Of a stretch of DNA of 64,000 nt, positions 30,463-40,478 are shown one piece after another. The DNA lies in assembly GCA_002007465.1 (NCBI GenBank), contig LNAC01000001.1, forward strand, positions 8,113,936 to 8,177,935, written 5' to 3'. How positions within the stretch are numbered: position 1 is the first letter of the stretch; each line of letters opens with the position of its first letter. The DNA is from Ailurus styani. Its lineage: Eukaryota; Chordata; Mammalia; Carnivora; Ailuridae. The translations under genes and the position numbers were made by a program. The notes beneath the pieces are model-generated. The model was not told where the DNA came from. It made no database searches and saw only the letters and a list, made by a program, of their open reading frames with translations.

Positions 30463-30771
30463 ATGCCACCCCCCCACCCCCCACCCCCTCTCACTATAGG
30501 GCCTTAGGAGTTCTGTAAACAAGGTGAAGAAGGGAGAGAGGAAGGGCTTTTGTCTCTGGGATATCATCGCAGGAGAATAAAGAGAGAGTGTGGAGTAAAA
30601 GGAAAGGAGGAACAAAAGCCAGAGAGAAAAAAAAAAGAACCATCGGTGTTGACCAGCCAAGAAGGCTGGTTGTGGACATGCTGCTCCTCACACCAAGATC
30701 ACAAAAGATCACAAAGGTCAAAGGGAGAAGTTGTTCTCGGCTTTGGAAATACATCCTCCCTCCCCCCTCCC
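30463..30771. other. No recognisable gene or repeat
   Basis: Sequence before the assembly gap. It has C-rich runs at 30471-30490 and 30757-30771 and a purine-rich tract in between. No exon seen. Confidence 0.5.
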
Positions 30772-31439
30772 NNNNNNNNNNNNNNNNNNNNNNNNNNNNN
30801 NNNNNNNNNNNNNNNNNNNNNNNNNNNNNNNNNNNNNNNNNNNNNNNNNNNNNNNNNNNNNNNNNNNNNNNNNNNNNNNNNNNNNNNNNNNNNNNNNNNN
30901 NNNNNNNNNNNNNNNNNNNNNNNNNNNNNNNNNNNNNNNNNNNNNNNNNNNNNNNNNNNNNNNNNNNNNNNNNNNNNNNNNNNNNNNNNNNNNNNNNNNN
31001 NNNNNNNNNNNNNNNNNNNNNNNNNNNNNNNNNNNNNNNNNNNNNNNNNNNNNNNNNNNNNNNNNNNNNNNNNNNNNNNNNNNNNNNNNNNNNNNNNNNN
31101 NNNNNNNNNNNNNNNNNNNNNNNNNNNNNNNNNNNNNNNNNNNNNNNNNNNNNNNNNNNNNNNNNNNNNNNNNNNNNNNNNNNNNNNNNNNNNNNNNNNN
31201 NNNNNNNNNNNNNNNNNNNNNNNNNNNNNNNNNNNNNNNNNNNNNNNNNNNNNNNNNNNNNNNNNNNNNNNNNNNNNNNNNNNNNNNNNNNNNNNNNNNN
31301 NNNNNNNNNNNNNNNNNNNNNNNNNNNNNNNNNNNNNNNNNNNNNNNNNNNNNNNNNNNNNNNNNNNNNNNNNNNNNNNNNNNNNNNNNNNNNNNNNNNN
31401 NNNNNNNNNNNNNNNNNNNNNNNNNNNNNNNNNNNNNNN
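30772..31439. other. Assembly gap (668 N)
   Basis: Unbroken N. The left edge is C/T-rich (CCTCCCTCCCCCCTCCC) and the right edge is a run of about ten G followed by AGAGATC. Long frames that cross the gap are artefacts of reading N as open. Confidence 0.99.
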
Positions 31440-31539
31440 GGGGGGGGGGAGAGATCGCATGTTGTCATTCCAGGGAGGGCCGGCTGACGGACACCTGCCT
31501 TTCTGCGGGTCCCGAGCTATCACTGCTCCTATTAAAACC

Positions 31540-32110
31540 CCACCAGCTGTCATTACAGTTCAAAAACATATACCTATGTGTGCTTTGCACCGACAGGTTC
31601 TAAGTACCTTACTTAGCTCTTAAATTCATGCCTAAGTTTCCCCGCAAATGAGCTTCATTAATCTGGAAAGGAGAGGTTTTTGCCTGTTCATGTGAATGTG
31701 TTTTAAAATAAGCCTTTTCGGTTTGGGTAGCTTCAGTACACAAGCAGCACCAATCGCAGGCTTACCTTCCCTTGGCTGAAATCTGATCATTACACCAACT
31801 TCACTATTAGGGGGAATATCTGGCTGGAAATGCATTTTATCCCTGAAGAATATGCCATATTAGCGAGAAAATTACTCTAAATGGGAACAAAGCTGACAAC
31901 TGCTGCTTGCAGACTAATGGCCTAGTGTATATATCGTACCCAAAGAGCATGTCATCACCCGGCTGTTGAGCAAATCACTGGCGTGAGATTCTGGTCGGCA
32001 GAAATGGGACATTACAGATGTGGGAAAGGTTTTAGGGATTTTGGTGGCTTTCCTCCCTCCTCCTCGTATTAAAGCCCACGGACCTGGTATCCGCATAACC
32101 TGAAATCTGG
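31540..32110. promoter_or_regulatory. Candidate CNE
   Basis: Repeat-free, A/T-leaning sequence: 'GAGCTTCATTAATCTGGAAA', 'GTTTTAAAATAAGCCTTTTC', 'AATCTGATCATTACACCAAC', 'TCACTATTAGGGGGAATATC' and 'GCCATATTAGCGAGAAAATT'. It lies just right of the gap, so its true left limit may be inside the gap. Confidence 0.55.
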
Positions 32111-32271
32111 TGGAGCGCGGTGCTGTGACTCTGTCCCTGCCACAGCGGCCGCCAGCAGGTAGAAATGCACCCTATTCTTCTTGCTTCTCCCGGGGATTAG
32201 TCAGGAGCCGGTTAATGCAAAACCGCATCCTGTGCACGGCTGAGTATTTCCTCACCCACTGCAGAGTTGTT

Positions 32272-32355
32272 CAACTCAACCTCTTTTTTTTTTTTTAATT
32301 TTATTTTTCCAGTGTTCCAAGATTCATTGTTTATGCACCGCAACTCAACCTCTTT
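32272..32355 (-). mobile_element. 54-base L1 stub with perfect 15-bp target duplications
   Basis: The insert at 32287-32340 is a T tract, then AATTTTATTTTTCCAGTG and 'TTCCAAGATTCATTGTTTAT' 'GCACCG', a reversed carnivore L1 3' end. The 15-mer CAACTCAACCTCTTT is identical at 32272-32286 and 32341-32355. An extreme 5' truncation, recent, inside a CNE-like region. Confidence 0.85.
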
Positions 32356-32489
32356 AGGGACTCGGAGGATGCCCAGAGCCCCACAGACAGCACGAGACGA
32401 TGGGGCAATGACCCTTTTTTTCAAGGGAGAAAAACCACATCACAGTAAATGCAGCGGCGAAGAGGAGGGAAGGAAGACTAGGACCCTAA

Positions 32490-32665
32490 GAAGTCTTCAA
32501 GATCAAAGTCGGAACATTGTAATAAGAAAAAAATATATTATTTGTTTCATTTCCAAGCCTGATACTCTCTTCCTCATGAGAACAGATTCAAATTTAGGGC
32601 CGTTATCTGTTCCTATTAAAAGGGAAGTGGTATCCATTTCAATAAAGTCCAAGAGGACTTAGTAG
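32490..32665. promoter_or_regulatory. Weak CNE candidate
   Basis: A/T-rich, repeat-free: 'AAATATATTATTTGTTTCAT', 'TTCAAATTTAGGGCCGTTAT' and 'CATTTCAATAAAGTCC'. Modest evidence. Confidence 0.4.
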
Positions 32666-32804
32666 AATGCATTTTCCATTCACCTACAAAGTGGAAGTCA
32701 TGTTGGGGACAGAGAACATTCACAGAGAGGGGACACGGTGCTCTGTGTCTCTTGGAGGAGGGTCTGCAGAGTGTGTGGATTTCACTCATCAGTGGCATTT
32801 AAGG

Positions 32805-33090
32805 AACAAAACAAACGAGCCAAGAAAAAAAGAGATAAACCAAGAAACAAGCTCTTCACTCTATAGAGAAGCACCTGATGGTGACCAGAGGGGAGGGGGC
32901 GGGGGGCATGGGAGTGAAATAGGGGACGGGGATTAAGAGGACACTTATCTTGATGAGCATGGGGTGATGTACGGAAGTGCTGAATCAATATACTATACCC
33001 CTGAAATTAATATTACACTGGGTGTTAACTCTACTGGAATTAAAATTAAAAAAGAAAAGGAAAGGAAAGGAAAAAGGAAAGGGCCCAGAA
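32805..33090 (+). mobile_element. Carnivore L1 3' UTR
   Basis: 'AAGAAACAAGCTCTTCACTC', 'CTGATGGTGACCAGAGGGGA', 'AATAGGGGACGGGGATTAAG', 'ATGAGCATGGGGTGATGTAC' and 'CTACTGGAATTAAAATTAAA' run in the order of the young L1 3' UTR, then an A/G-rich tail. 5' truncated. Same family as the reversed piece at 41850. Confidence 0.85.
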
Positions 33091-33161
33091 TACAGAAATT
33101 TGGATTGGTAACACCCATGAACCACAGGATAGTTTTCTATTACTGGAAATACCCACGCACT

Positions 33162-33387
33162 GAACTAAAAAGGCAGGGGCGCCTGGGTGGCTCAGTGGGT
33201 TAAAGCCTCTGCCTTCGGCTCAGGTCATGATCTCAGGGTCCTGGGATCAAGCCCCACATCGGGCTCCCTGTTCAGCAGGGAGCCTGCTTCCTCCTCTCTC
33301 TCTGCCTGCCTCTCTGCCTACTTGTGATCTCTCTCTCTGTCAAATAAATAAATTAAATCTTTTTTAAAAAATGAGCTAAAAAGGCAG
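33162..33387 (+). mobile_element. CAN-SINE with 15-bp target duplications
   Basis: The body at 33177-33372 has the 'GGGTTAAAGCCTCTGCC' head, CT-rich middle and AAATAAATTAAATC tail. Target duplications GAACTAAAAAGGCAG (33162-33176) and GAGCTAAAAAGGCAG (33373-33387) differ at one base. Probable mustelid subfamily. Confidence 0.98.
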
Positions 33388-33774
33388 ATAAGTGACCTGG
33401 AGCATGGAGCCACGCCCATGCACAGCACAGGGAAGGGGGCGCCAGCCACTACCCAAAGTCCTCATTGCGGGCCCTCACCCAGGAACAGCTGCCGCCTCCA
33501 GGAAAGTACCATTTCTGTTCTTCTTTCTACTGACCTGCACCTCTGGGTGCCAGAAACAAGCATTTCGCCTGCATCTGCCTGAGACTATAGATACCCATCA
33601 GACTCTTCAAGTTCAAAGCCCCACACCCTTTCCAGTGATGTAAAGAACACGTTCATTCTGCTGGAAGAGCTCATGTCTCCCACATGTCTTATGAAACCCT
33701 TAAGTAAGAACCTTGTTTGTGATCATGCGGGATTCAAGCAAAGAGCAAGTTTGTGATGAGATAATTACTCCGCT
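33388..33774. other. No recognisable gene or repeat
   Basis: Unique sequence. A short frame of 83 residues has no domain. Confidence 0.5.
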
Positions 33775-33870
33775 CATACTTCTTGAGCTCCACCTATGAG
33801 CAAGGCACTGTTCCAGGCATAGCAAAGCCTAAAGAGCATGTAGAAGAGAAGGTTCTAACAGAAGATAATT
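33775..33870 (-). repeat. L2 LINE 3' terminal fragment
   Basis: 'CTTGAGCTCCACCTATGAGC', 'AAGGCACTGTTCCAGGCATA' and 'GCAAAGCC' read as a reversed L2 terminus. Confidence 0.5.
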
Positions 33871-33899
33871 AGTAACGCAAAGCAATGTATCACAGGATG

Positions 33900-34020
33900 T
33901 GCAAGCTGGAAGGAAGGTTGGGGGCCATTTTATCCAACGCGCCCATTTTACAGATGAGGGATTAGTTCCAAAGAACTGAAGTGGTTTGCCTGGCTTGTGG
34001 CTAAATCTGAGCCACAACTG
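33900..34020 (-). repeat. MIR-like SINE
   Basis: 'CATTTTATCCAACGCGCCCA' then 'TTTTACAGATGAGGGATTAG', 'TTTGCCTGGCTTGTGGC' and 'TAAATCTGAGCC'. A MIR-related core with an extra head that resembles 'GGGACCTTGGAGATCA'. Confidence 0.5.
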
Positions 34021-34061
34021 TTTCATTCATCATATATTTAGTATATTATATAAAACCAATA

Positions 34062-34250
34062 CAATTGTTACTGTGGGCCATGCATGCATTCAATTTTCAC
34101 ACAGTCTTTGAAACCACCCTACAGGGTAGGGAGTATTATTCTTGCAATTTACAGGTGAGGAAACAGGCTCAGAGGGTTGTCATTTGTCCAAGGCCACACG
34201 ATTAGTCACAGAGCCTCCGAGACTGCACCCCAGCCCCGTCTGAGCTCTAT
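34062..34250 (-). repeat. MIR SINE
   Basis: Reversed MIR with clear order: 'ACTGTGGGCCATGCATGCAT', 'CCTACAGGGTAGGGAGTATT', 'TTTACAGGTGAGGAAACAGG', 'CAGAGGGTTGTCATTTGTCC', 'AAGGCCACACGATTAGTCAC' and 'CACCCCAGCCCCGTCTGAGC'. Confidence 0.87.
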
Positions 34251-34439
34251 TTCTCATCCATTAGACTCTGCAAAATAAAAGCAGGAAGTGTCTTCCATGC
34301 CTCCCAACTGCTTGGGAAATGCCAGGCCATCCTTAGAGACTCACTGAGCTGATCTTGCCTTCTGCGTAGCCCCCCGGCCCCTGGTGCTGATGCTCTCCTC
34401 TCTGTGGGCTTCCCTGGCGGCCTCCATCTCACGGTGCTG

Positions 34440-34560
34440 GATTCCTGTCTCTGCCTCTGCCCCATACCAGGTCCTGCCTCCTATACCCCCAGCCTGCAAC
34501 ACAGGGCTTGGCATACAGCAGGCACCAGGAAAATACCAGCTGAATGAATTCAGGGAATCC
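34440..34560 (+). repeat. L2 LINE 3' end
   Basis: 'GGGCTTGGCATACAGCAGGC' and 'ACCAGGAAAATACCAGCTGA' 'ATGAATTCAGGG' match the L2 terminus 'GTGCCTGGCACATAGTAGGC ... TTGTTGAATGAATG'. Confidence 0.6.
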
Positions 34561-35467
34561 AGCCCGCCCTAACCCCACTGCCACTCCATTCTGGTGGCGC
34601 GGAGAGGACTCTGCCTTCAACTCCAGCCAGATCTTCCATCCGCACCGTACCCCAGGCAGGTGTGGGGTTGACACAAGCTGCCCAGCTTCCTTCCACTCAT
34701 GGCCTTTCAGGGGACGCAGCTGTTCTATGTCCTTCCAGCACACACACAGAGCCACTAGAAAGCAAACCCCTCCTCCAGGAGACTCTTCTTGTCCCCCACC
34801 TCTCCTCTCCCTAGAGCCCACCCCTCCCTTCCAGCCTCTCACAAATAGCCCTGCTAGCCCTCACTCACCTCTCTCTGTTTTCATTCTGAGTGGGGAAGAA
34901 GGAGACCCCACAGAGGGAGGAAGGGGCTCTCCAGAGGCCGCGGTTGGCACATCTAACACACACCCAGGTTTTAACAATGTCGGGATGGCCTTCCCCTAGT
35001 TCATCACTTGAATACTCTGATGCATCTTGCTCTGACCTTGAGAGGCATTACCAAATGCCCCTTCTGTTATCCTGACTTCAGCGAGTTCCCAGGAAGGGGG
35101 GTGGGGCAGCACTTAGCAAGCGAGAAAGACCACCCTATTGCTTCATGAAACCCAACCAGTAATAAAAACCATCTAATGCCCCAACTTGGATCTGCCGAAT
35201 GATTAAAAAGACAAAACTTTAGAAAAAATAAATTACTCTTGATTTTTCAAGAAAAACAAATGCTCTTATTCTTAGTCATGATAAATCCTCTCCTAAAAAT
35301 TCCAGCAGATTCAGACCAAATACTGAAAAGCATACTGTCATTAATGATGGGAAGATGGACAGCCTCCAAGAATACAAAATCCTAGTATCACTGTCTCAGC
35401 AATTTGTTCAAGTTTGAAATATCATAAAGATATTGACACTCAAACTACCAAAAGTATAACTGATTCC
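34561..35467. other. No recognisable gene or repeat
   Basis: C-rich unique sequence to about 35060, then A/T-rich unique sequence. Overlapping frames of 137 and 151 residues on opposite strands at 34429-34999 have no domain. No splice-bounded exon seen. Confidence 0.45.
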
Positions 35468-35493
35468 TTTTTTTTTTTTTTTTTTTTTTTTTT
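35468..35493. repeat. Poly-T tract (26)
   Basis: A clean T run with no recognisable retroelement on either side. It may be the tail of a reversed retrocopy too diverged to identify. Confidence 0.9.
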
Positions 35494-35669
35494 GGTAATT
35501 CAGAGCCCAGTTTCAAACTTGTCATTCCTCTAGTTCTCCACTGCTAAGACACAAAATCCTACGTCTGGAATTTTTCTGAAAGCTCCTGTTCACTGAATGC
35601 CTACAGCCTTGGTTTTCTCCACTGAATCGACAGTGTTTGATGTAATCACCCAAAGTCCCTAGAGGAAAG

Positions 35670-35790
35670 GATCCTATTTTTCAAACACAGAACCTGGGCT
35701 CAAGTTAACTCACCTGTCTGGGTGTACACAGCTTGATGGGGGTAGGGTCAGGATCCTAATCCAGTCTGTCTGTACACCTTCCAATCCAGC
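35670..35790 (-). repeat. MIR SINE, diverged
   Basis: 'CAAACACAGAACCTGGGCTC', 'GGTGTACACAGCTTGATGGG', 'GGTAGGGTCAGGATCC' and 'CCAGTCTGTCTGTACACC' fit a reversed MIR. Confidence 0.5.
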
Positions 35791-36339
35791 TCTGTCACCT
35801 TAGAATACGCTGGGGTTTGGGGTGAACCCTTACCAACCCTGATGTATACTGGGATAGTAATTTTTGTTTCTATTGTGGCAGGGGGAGGGTTGTTTGTTTT
35901 AACGAATCCTCATCAGGCTGCTTACCTGTCGCTTTTGCTCACTCATCTCCTGGTCTCACTTCTCCCGACTGTCTCAGGATTCCAAAGAAGAATGGTAGGA
36001 ACTTTCTGGTTTCTGAGACTCTGGGTGAACAGGCTAAGTCCACGGCCACCTACTGGAGACATGAAATCCAGTGAAACCAAAGGTAACCCTATGTACTTCA
36101 TGGCAACTTCCTAAGACTTTACTCTCCTACCAGATCACTAGGACACACCCCTCCCGACCTGATAGGCCCACCGAGAACCCCTAGCGTCAGCAGAGATGAG
36201 AAAGCAAGGAACCGTACAAACATGAGGGACAGGGTCAGTCACAGCAGGGATTTAAAAACGCAAGTTGAAAGACTGAAAATAGGAGTCTCTGCCTATCAGA
36301 TCACTTCTTAAAATCTCAAAGATAATAGCAATACGTGCC
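35791..36339. other. No recognisable gene or repeat
   Basis: Unique sequence. A 90-residue frame at 35842-36114 has a hydrophobic start, but no family is recognised and no context supports it. Confidence 0.4.
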
Positions 36340-36868
36340 AAAGACGGTATGATACACTTTTATACTTTGCTTGTGGGAACATAAATTAAAACACCTCTTT
36401 TAGAAAATAATTGAGGGATGCATCTAAGAACCTTAAAAAGGCACCCCCTGAATTAATTATTCGTTTGGGGTCTCCCACCCAACCCAATAATCCAAAATTT
36501 TAAAAAAGCTTTCTTTACTATATTGTTTAGTGAAATAGTATTTATAGCAACGATATATATATACAAAACATCAAATAACCCCATGTCGCAAGAATAAAGA
36601 ATGGTCAAGTAATATGTGAGACACATGCATAAAAACAGGATAGGGAGGGTTAAAATATGAAGCAACTCTGAAAACTGTCCCTGTAAAACTGGGATTCAAT
36701 TTTTTAAATTACATGAACGTCTTACAAATACATATAAGAAAAGAATTAAAAAGAAGTACATTAAAATCCTAACAGTGACATTACCTAAGAAATTGTATTA
36801 TTTTTATTTCTGATATTCTTTTACTTTTTCTCATTATATTTTTATAATAAAAAATAAGCCTTTAATAT
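36340..36868 (+). mobile_element. Old L1 LINE 3' tail
   Basis: A/T-rich sequence following an old L1 tail: 'TTTGCTTGTGGGAACATAAA', 'AAAATAATTGAGGGATGC', 'TTCAATTTTTTAAATTACAT', 'AAGTACATTAAAATCCTAAC' 'AGTGACATTACC', 'TATTCTTTTACTTTTTCTCA' and 'TATTTTTATAATAAAAAATA'. The same tail type occurs at 61385. No coding frame survives. Confidence 0.58.
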
Positions 36869-37080
36869 TACGTTTACACAGCACTTATGACAACATAGCA
36901 GTAGGTATGCTATTGCATTCGTGGGAAAGAAAATGGAAGCATAAAGAGAACATGGTTTCAATTTTGGCATAAAAAAAAGAAAGGCATCAAAATATTACAG
37001 TGGGGGCTAATGGGTCATTATACTTTGTCTATTTTTCCATATTTTTAAATTTTTAGAAAATAAAAGTTTTCATAATTATT

Positions 37081-37317
37081 AAGAAATCTTCATCATGGGC
37101 ACCTGGGTGGCTCAGTGGGTTAAAGCCTCTGCCTTCGGCTCAGGTCATGATCTCAGGGTCCTGGGATTGAGCCCACATCGGGCTCCCTGCTCAGCAGGGA
37201 GCCTGCTTCCTCCTCTCTCTCTACCTGCCCTTCTGCCTACTTGTGATCTCTCTCTCTTTGTCAAATAAATAAATAAATAAAATCTTAAAAAAAAAAAAAA
37301 GAAAGAAATCTTCATCA
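37081..37317 (+). mobile_element. CAN-SINE with perfect 15-bp target duplications
   Basis: The body at 37097-37302 has 'GGGCACCTGGGTGGCTCAGT', 'GGGTTAAAGCCTCTGCC', CT-rich middle and (AAAT)n tail. AAGAAATCTTCATCA is identical at 37081-37095 and 37303-37317. Recent; probable mustelid subfamily. Confidence 0.98.
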
Positions 37318-37435
37318 CTTTGAAAAGTGGCTTTATTAATCACTGTTAGCCATAAAATGGAAACAAAAACTGCTAGCCAGAGGGGTATCCTTGGGGAGGG
37401 CTCTGAGGTGGTGCCCACTCCTTTTGTTTAAAAAC

Positions 37436-37672
37436 AAAACCAACCGGGCGCCTGGGCGGCTCAGTTGGTAAAGCGTCTGCCTTCAGCTCAGGTCATGATC
37501 TCAGGGTCCTGGGATGAAGCCCCACATCGGGCTCTCTGCTCAGCTGGGAGTCTGCTTCTCCCTCTTATAACTCTCCCTCTGAGCTCTGTCTCTCTCTTTC
37601 TCTCTCTTTCAAATAAATAAAATCTTTTTAAAAAATAAAAGAAAAAAGAAAAGAAGAAAAAGAAAACCAACC
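37436..37672 (+). mobile_element. CAN-SINE with 10-bp target duplications
   Basis: The body at 37446-37662 starts 'GGGCGCCTGGGCGGCTCAGT' with the 'GGTAAAGCGTCTGCCTTC' head and ends in a long A/G-rich tail. AAAACCAACC is repeated at 37436-37445 and 37663-37672. Confidence 0.95.
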
Positions 37673-38211
37673 AACCAAATGGTATTAAGGCCTGTCAGCC
37701 GGGTGTTGGAGACAAGTCAGCACAAACTGAGCCTTGCTCCTTGACTTGATCAGAAGACTGGAGAATCAAGTGGCGAGGGAGTAGCTTTCACAGCACGTGC
37801 CCCGAGTCTGGGACCCTCTAGACTCCACGCTCACGCTGACACCCATTAGAGGAGACTGTGGCAGGGCCTCCAGGCTAGAGTCACTGGGGTGTGTGCCCAT
37901 GTGGCCGCCATGCTGACTGGCCCCACGCTCAGGGACTGAACCAACAGGACATCAAATCCCCTTTCCTCTCTTCAGCAGACACAGGATTTCCATCCCAGAG
38001 GAGAATTTATTCTCCAGTGAGAAGGAGGAAGAGGTGATGAAAATGCTGCTAAGGTGACCAAGGTCTCCTTTCTGGGGCACTGTGGGCATTCGAGTGCGTG
38101 GCCCACTCATCATGGATGAGGACTCACACAGGGAGGGAAGAAAGGCGGCAGACTTAGGAAAAGACAGACAAACATACAGGGGGGACAAAATAAACAAATA
38201 AAGCAAAAACA
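37673..38211. other. No recognisable gene or repeat
   Basis: Unique sequence before the GGAA microsatellite. The 141-residue reverse frame here is mostly translated microsatellite. Confidence 0.5.
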
Positions 38212-38356
38212 AAGGAGGGAAGGAAGGAAGGGAGGGAGGAAGGGAGGGAAGAAGGAAGAAAAGAAGGGAAGGAAGGAAGAAAAGGAAGGAAGGAAGGAAG
38301 GGAGGGAGGAAGGAAGGAAGGGAGGAAGGAAGGAAGGAAGGAAGGAAAGAAAGAAG
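38212..38356. repeat. (GGAA)n / (GGGA)n purine microsatellite
   Basis: About 145 bases of GGAA, GGGA and GAAA units. On the reverse strand it translates as a repeating Pro-Ser-Phe-Leu pattern in three frames, which is why several overlapping frames appear there. Confidence 0.97.
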
Positions 38357-38490
38357 AGGGGCACCTGAATGGTTCATTCTGTTGAGTGCCCAACTCCTGA
38401 TTTTGGCTCAGGTCATGATCTCAGGGTCCTGAGATGGAGCCCACATCAGGCTCTCCACTGCACACAGTCTCCCTCCCACTCATGTTCAAA

Positions 38491-38541
<51 letters not shown>

Positions 38542-38565
38542 AATCTTTTTTAAAAAGGAAAGGAA
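38357..38565 (+). mobile_element. CAN-SINE with expanded (AAAT)n tail
   Basis: 'GGGGCACCTGAATGGTTCAT', 'CCAACTCCTGATTTTGGCTC' and 'AGGTCATGATCTCAGGGTCC' mark a diverged plus-strand SINE. Its tail at 38488-38543 holds about 14 AAAT units. No clear target duplications because its left flank is microsatellite. Confidence 0.93.
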
Positions 38566-39504
38566 AAAAAAAATCCCTATTTCTCACTTTAACAGGAGAA
38601 TGAATCTTGTCTCTACCCGGCCCCAAACCCATCCTCCTCCTGCCTGGGCCCCTCGGCCAGCAAACTGAACCGCTGAGCTCCTGACCCAAGGCCATATTGA
38701 TTGGAGCCAATGCTGAGGAGCTATGCCCAGAGGTCATTATGACATCACCCAGGCCTAACGCTGCCCCAGCTTATTTTGCTTAAAAAAAATTCTTACGATT
38801 GCCACAGACCAAAGTGCATTTCTGTCTGAATAAAAGCCGTGTTACGTAGTGAGTGGTCAAGAGTGTGGACACAGGGGCTTCCCTCCAGCCCCCCCATCAC
38901 ACACCCACACACAGTCTGATGGGTGCGAGTCATTAGTTGGCCTCTCCAAACTTCAAAATCATCATTTACAGAGGGGCACCTCCCTCCAGGGACTGATTTG
39001 AGTACTGAAGGTTATCGGGCCACACAGAGCACCCAGCATGGGGTGCCCGGCACTTGGGCAGCCCATAAACACCAGCTCGTGGGAGGGAATCCCAGTTCCA
39101 GACAGCTGCATAAGGGCGTCCCAGAGAAGGGGGTCAGCAGCCCCCGGCTCACTGGCACATTCCTGAAGGCCTGATTTCTCAGTACCTTAAGGAAGAGGCC
39201 AGGATAAACCAGCAGCCAGATAACTTAGCATCCAAACCAGCAATAGCTGGAAGTGTGAAAACAGCACTATTTATATTCATGCAGAGACTACTACAGTAAA
39301 ATGGGACCATCCCAGACAGACTGCGACAGTGTGCTCACCCTGACAAAAACAGTAATTGCTGTGTGCCCGAGAATGCTCTGGAAACATTGCACATTGTGGC
39401 CTTCTAAGTCTCATACTGAGGGGTTGAGAGTTAACCATTTACTACTCCTGCTCAGAACAAGAGCCCAGATGACATGAGATACAGGAGACACAGGGGATTT
39501 GTAT
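38566..39504. other. No recognisable gene or repeat
   Basis: Unique, moderately GC-rich to about 39170, then A/T-leaning. No coding or regulatory structure recognised. Confidence 0.45.
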
Positions 39505-40282
39505 GCTGATTGAGGTATAATTTACATATAATGAACACAACCTATTATGAAGTATACTGTTCAAAGAATTCTCATAAATGTACATACCCAAATAACCATC
39601 ATGAAAATCAAAATGTGGAACATCTTCACCAACCGAAAAAGTTTTCTCTTACACTTTGCAGTTGGTCCCCACGCCAAGTCTGAGCCCCAAGCAACAACAG
39701 CTCTGCTGTCTGTCACTACAGATTAGTTCTGCCTATTCCAAGTTCATATAAATGGAATCATACATCAGGTTCTCTTCCGTGTCTGGTTTCCTTTGTTCGG
39801 CATCATGCATCTGTAGGTCATTTCTTTTGATTGCTGGATGTACTCCTTTGCCTGGATATAGCACAGTTAGTAAATCCATTCACCTCTGGTGCATGTTCAA
39901 GGCTATTATGAATAAAGCTTCTGTGAGTGTTCTTGTATGTGTCTTCTTGCACACAAGAAATGTTTTCATTTCTTTCACATAAATGGATAGGAGTGGAATT
40001 TGGGATCATGTGACAAGGTACGTTTACTTTGTGAAGAAACTTTCAAGATGTTTTATAAAGTGTTTGTTCCATTTTTCACTCCTACCAGGAACGTGAGAGT
40101 TCCAGTGGGTTCCAGATTCTTCCCAATACTTAATATTGTCCGTCTTTTCAATTTTAGCCACTCGGGCAATTAAGTAGGGTATCTCATGATTTCAATTTGC
40201 ATATTCCTGGTGACTACTGATGTTGAGTTTCTTTCAGGCACTTATTGACCATTCATTTGTCTTCTTTTGCCAAATCTTTTAA

Positions 40283-40478
40283 GGGGCACCTGGGTGGCTC
40301 AGTTGATTAAGCATCTGACTTTGGCTCAGGTTAGCATGATCTCAGGGTCCTGGGATCGAGCCCCACGTCGGGCTCCCCTCTAAGCAGGGAGTCTGCATGT
40401 CCCTCTCCCTCTGCCCTTCCCCCCAGCTTGTGCTCACTTTCTTGCTCTTTCTCAAATAAATAAAATCTTTTAAAAAAT
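40283..40478 (+). mobile_element. CAN-SINE nested in reversed L1
   Basis: 'GGGGCACCTGGGTGGCTCAG', 'TTGATTAAGCATCTGACTTT' and 'GATCTCAGGGTCCTGGGATC' then a CT-rich part and AAATAAATAAAATC tail. It splits the L1, so it is younger. Target duplications are obscured by T/A-rich flanks. Confidence 0.95.

Noticed and set aside
30494..31623. Frames of 284-357 residues around 31 kb
   Set aside because: They exist only because the 668-base N gap is read as open. The real parts on each side are short and unrecognisable.
37952..38393. Three reverse frames rich in Leu-Pro-Ser-Phe
   Set aside because: They translate the GGAA microsatellite in three phases.
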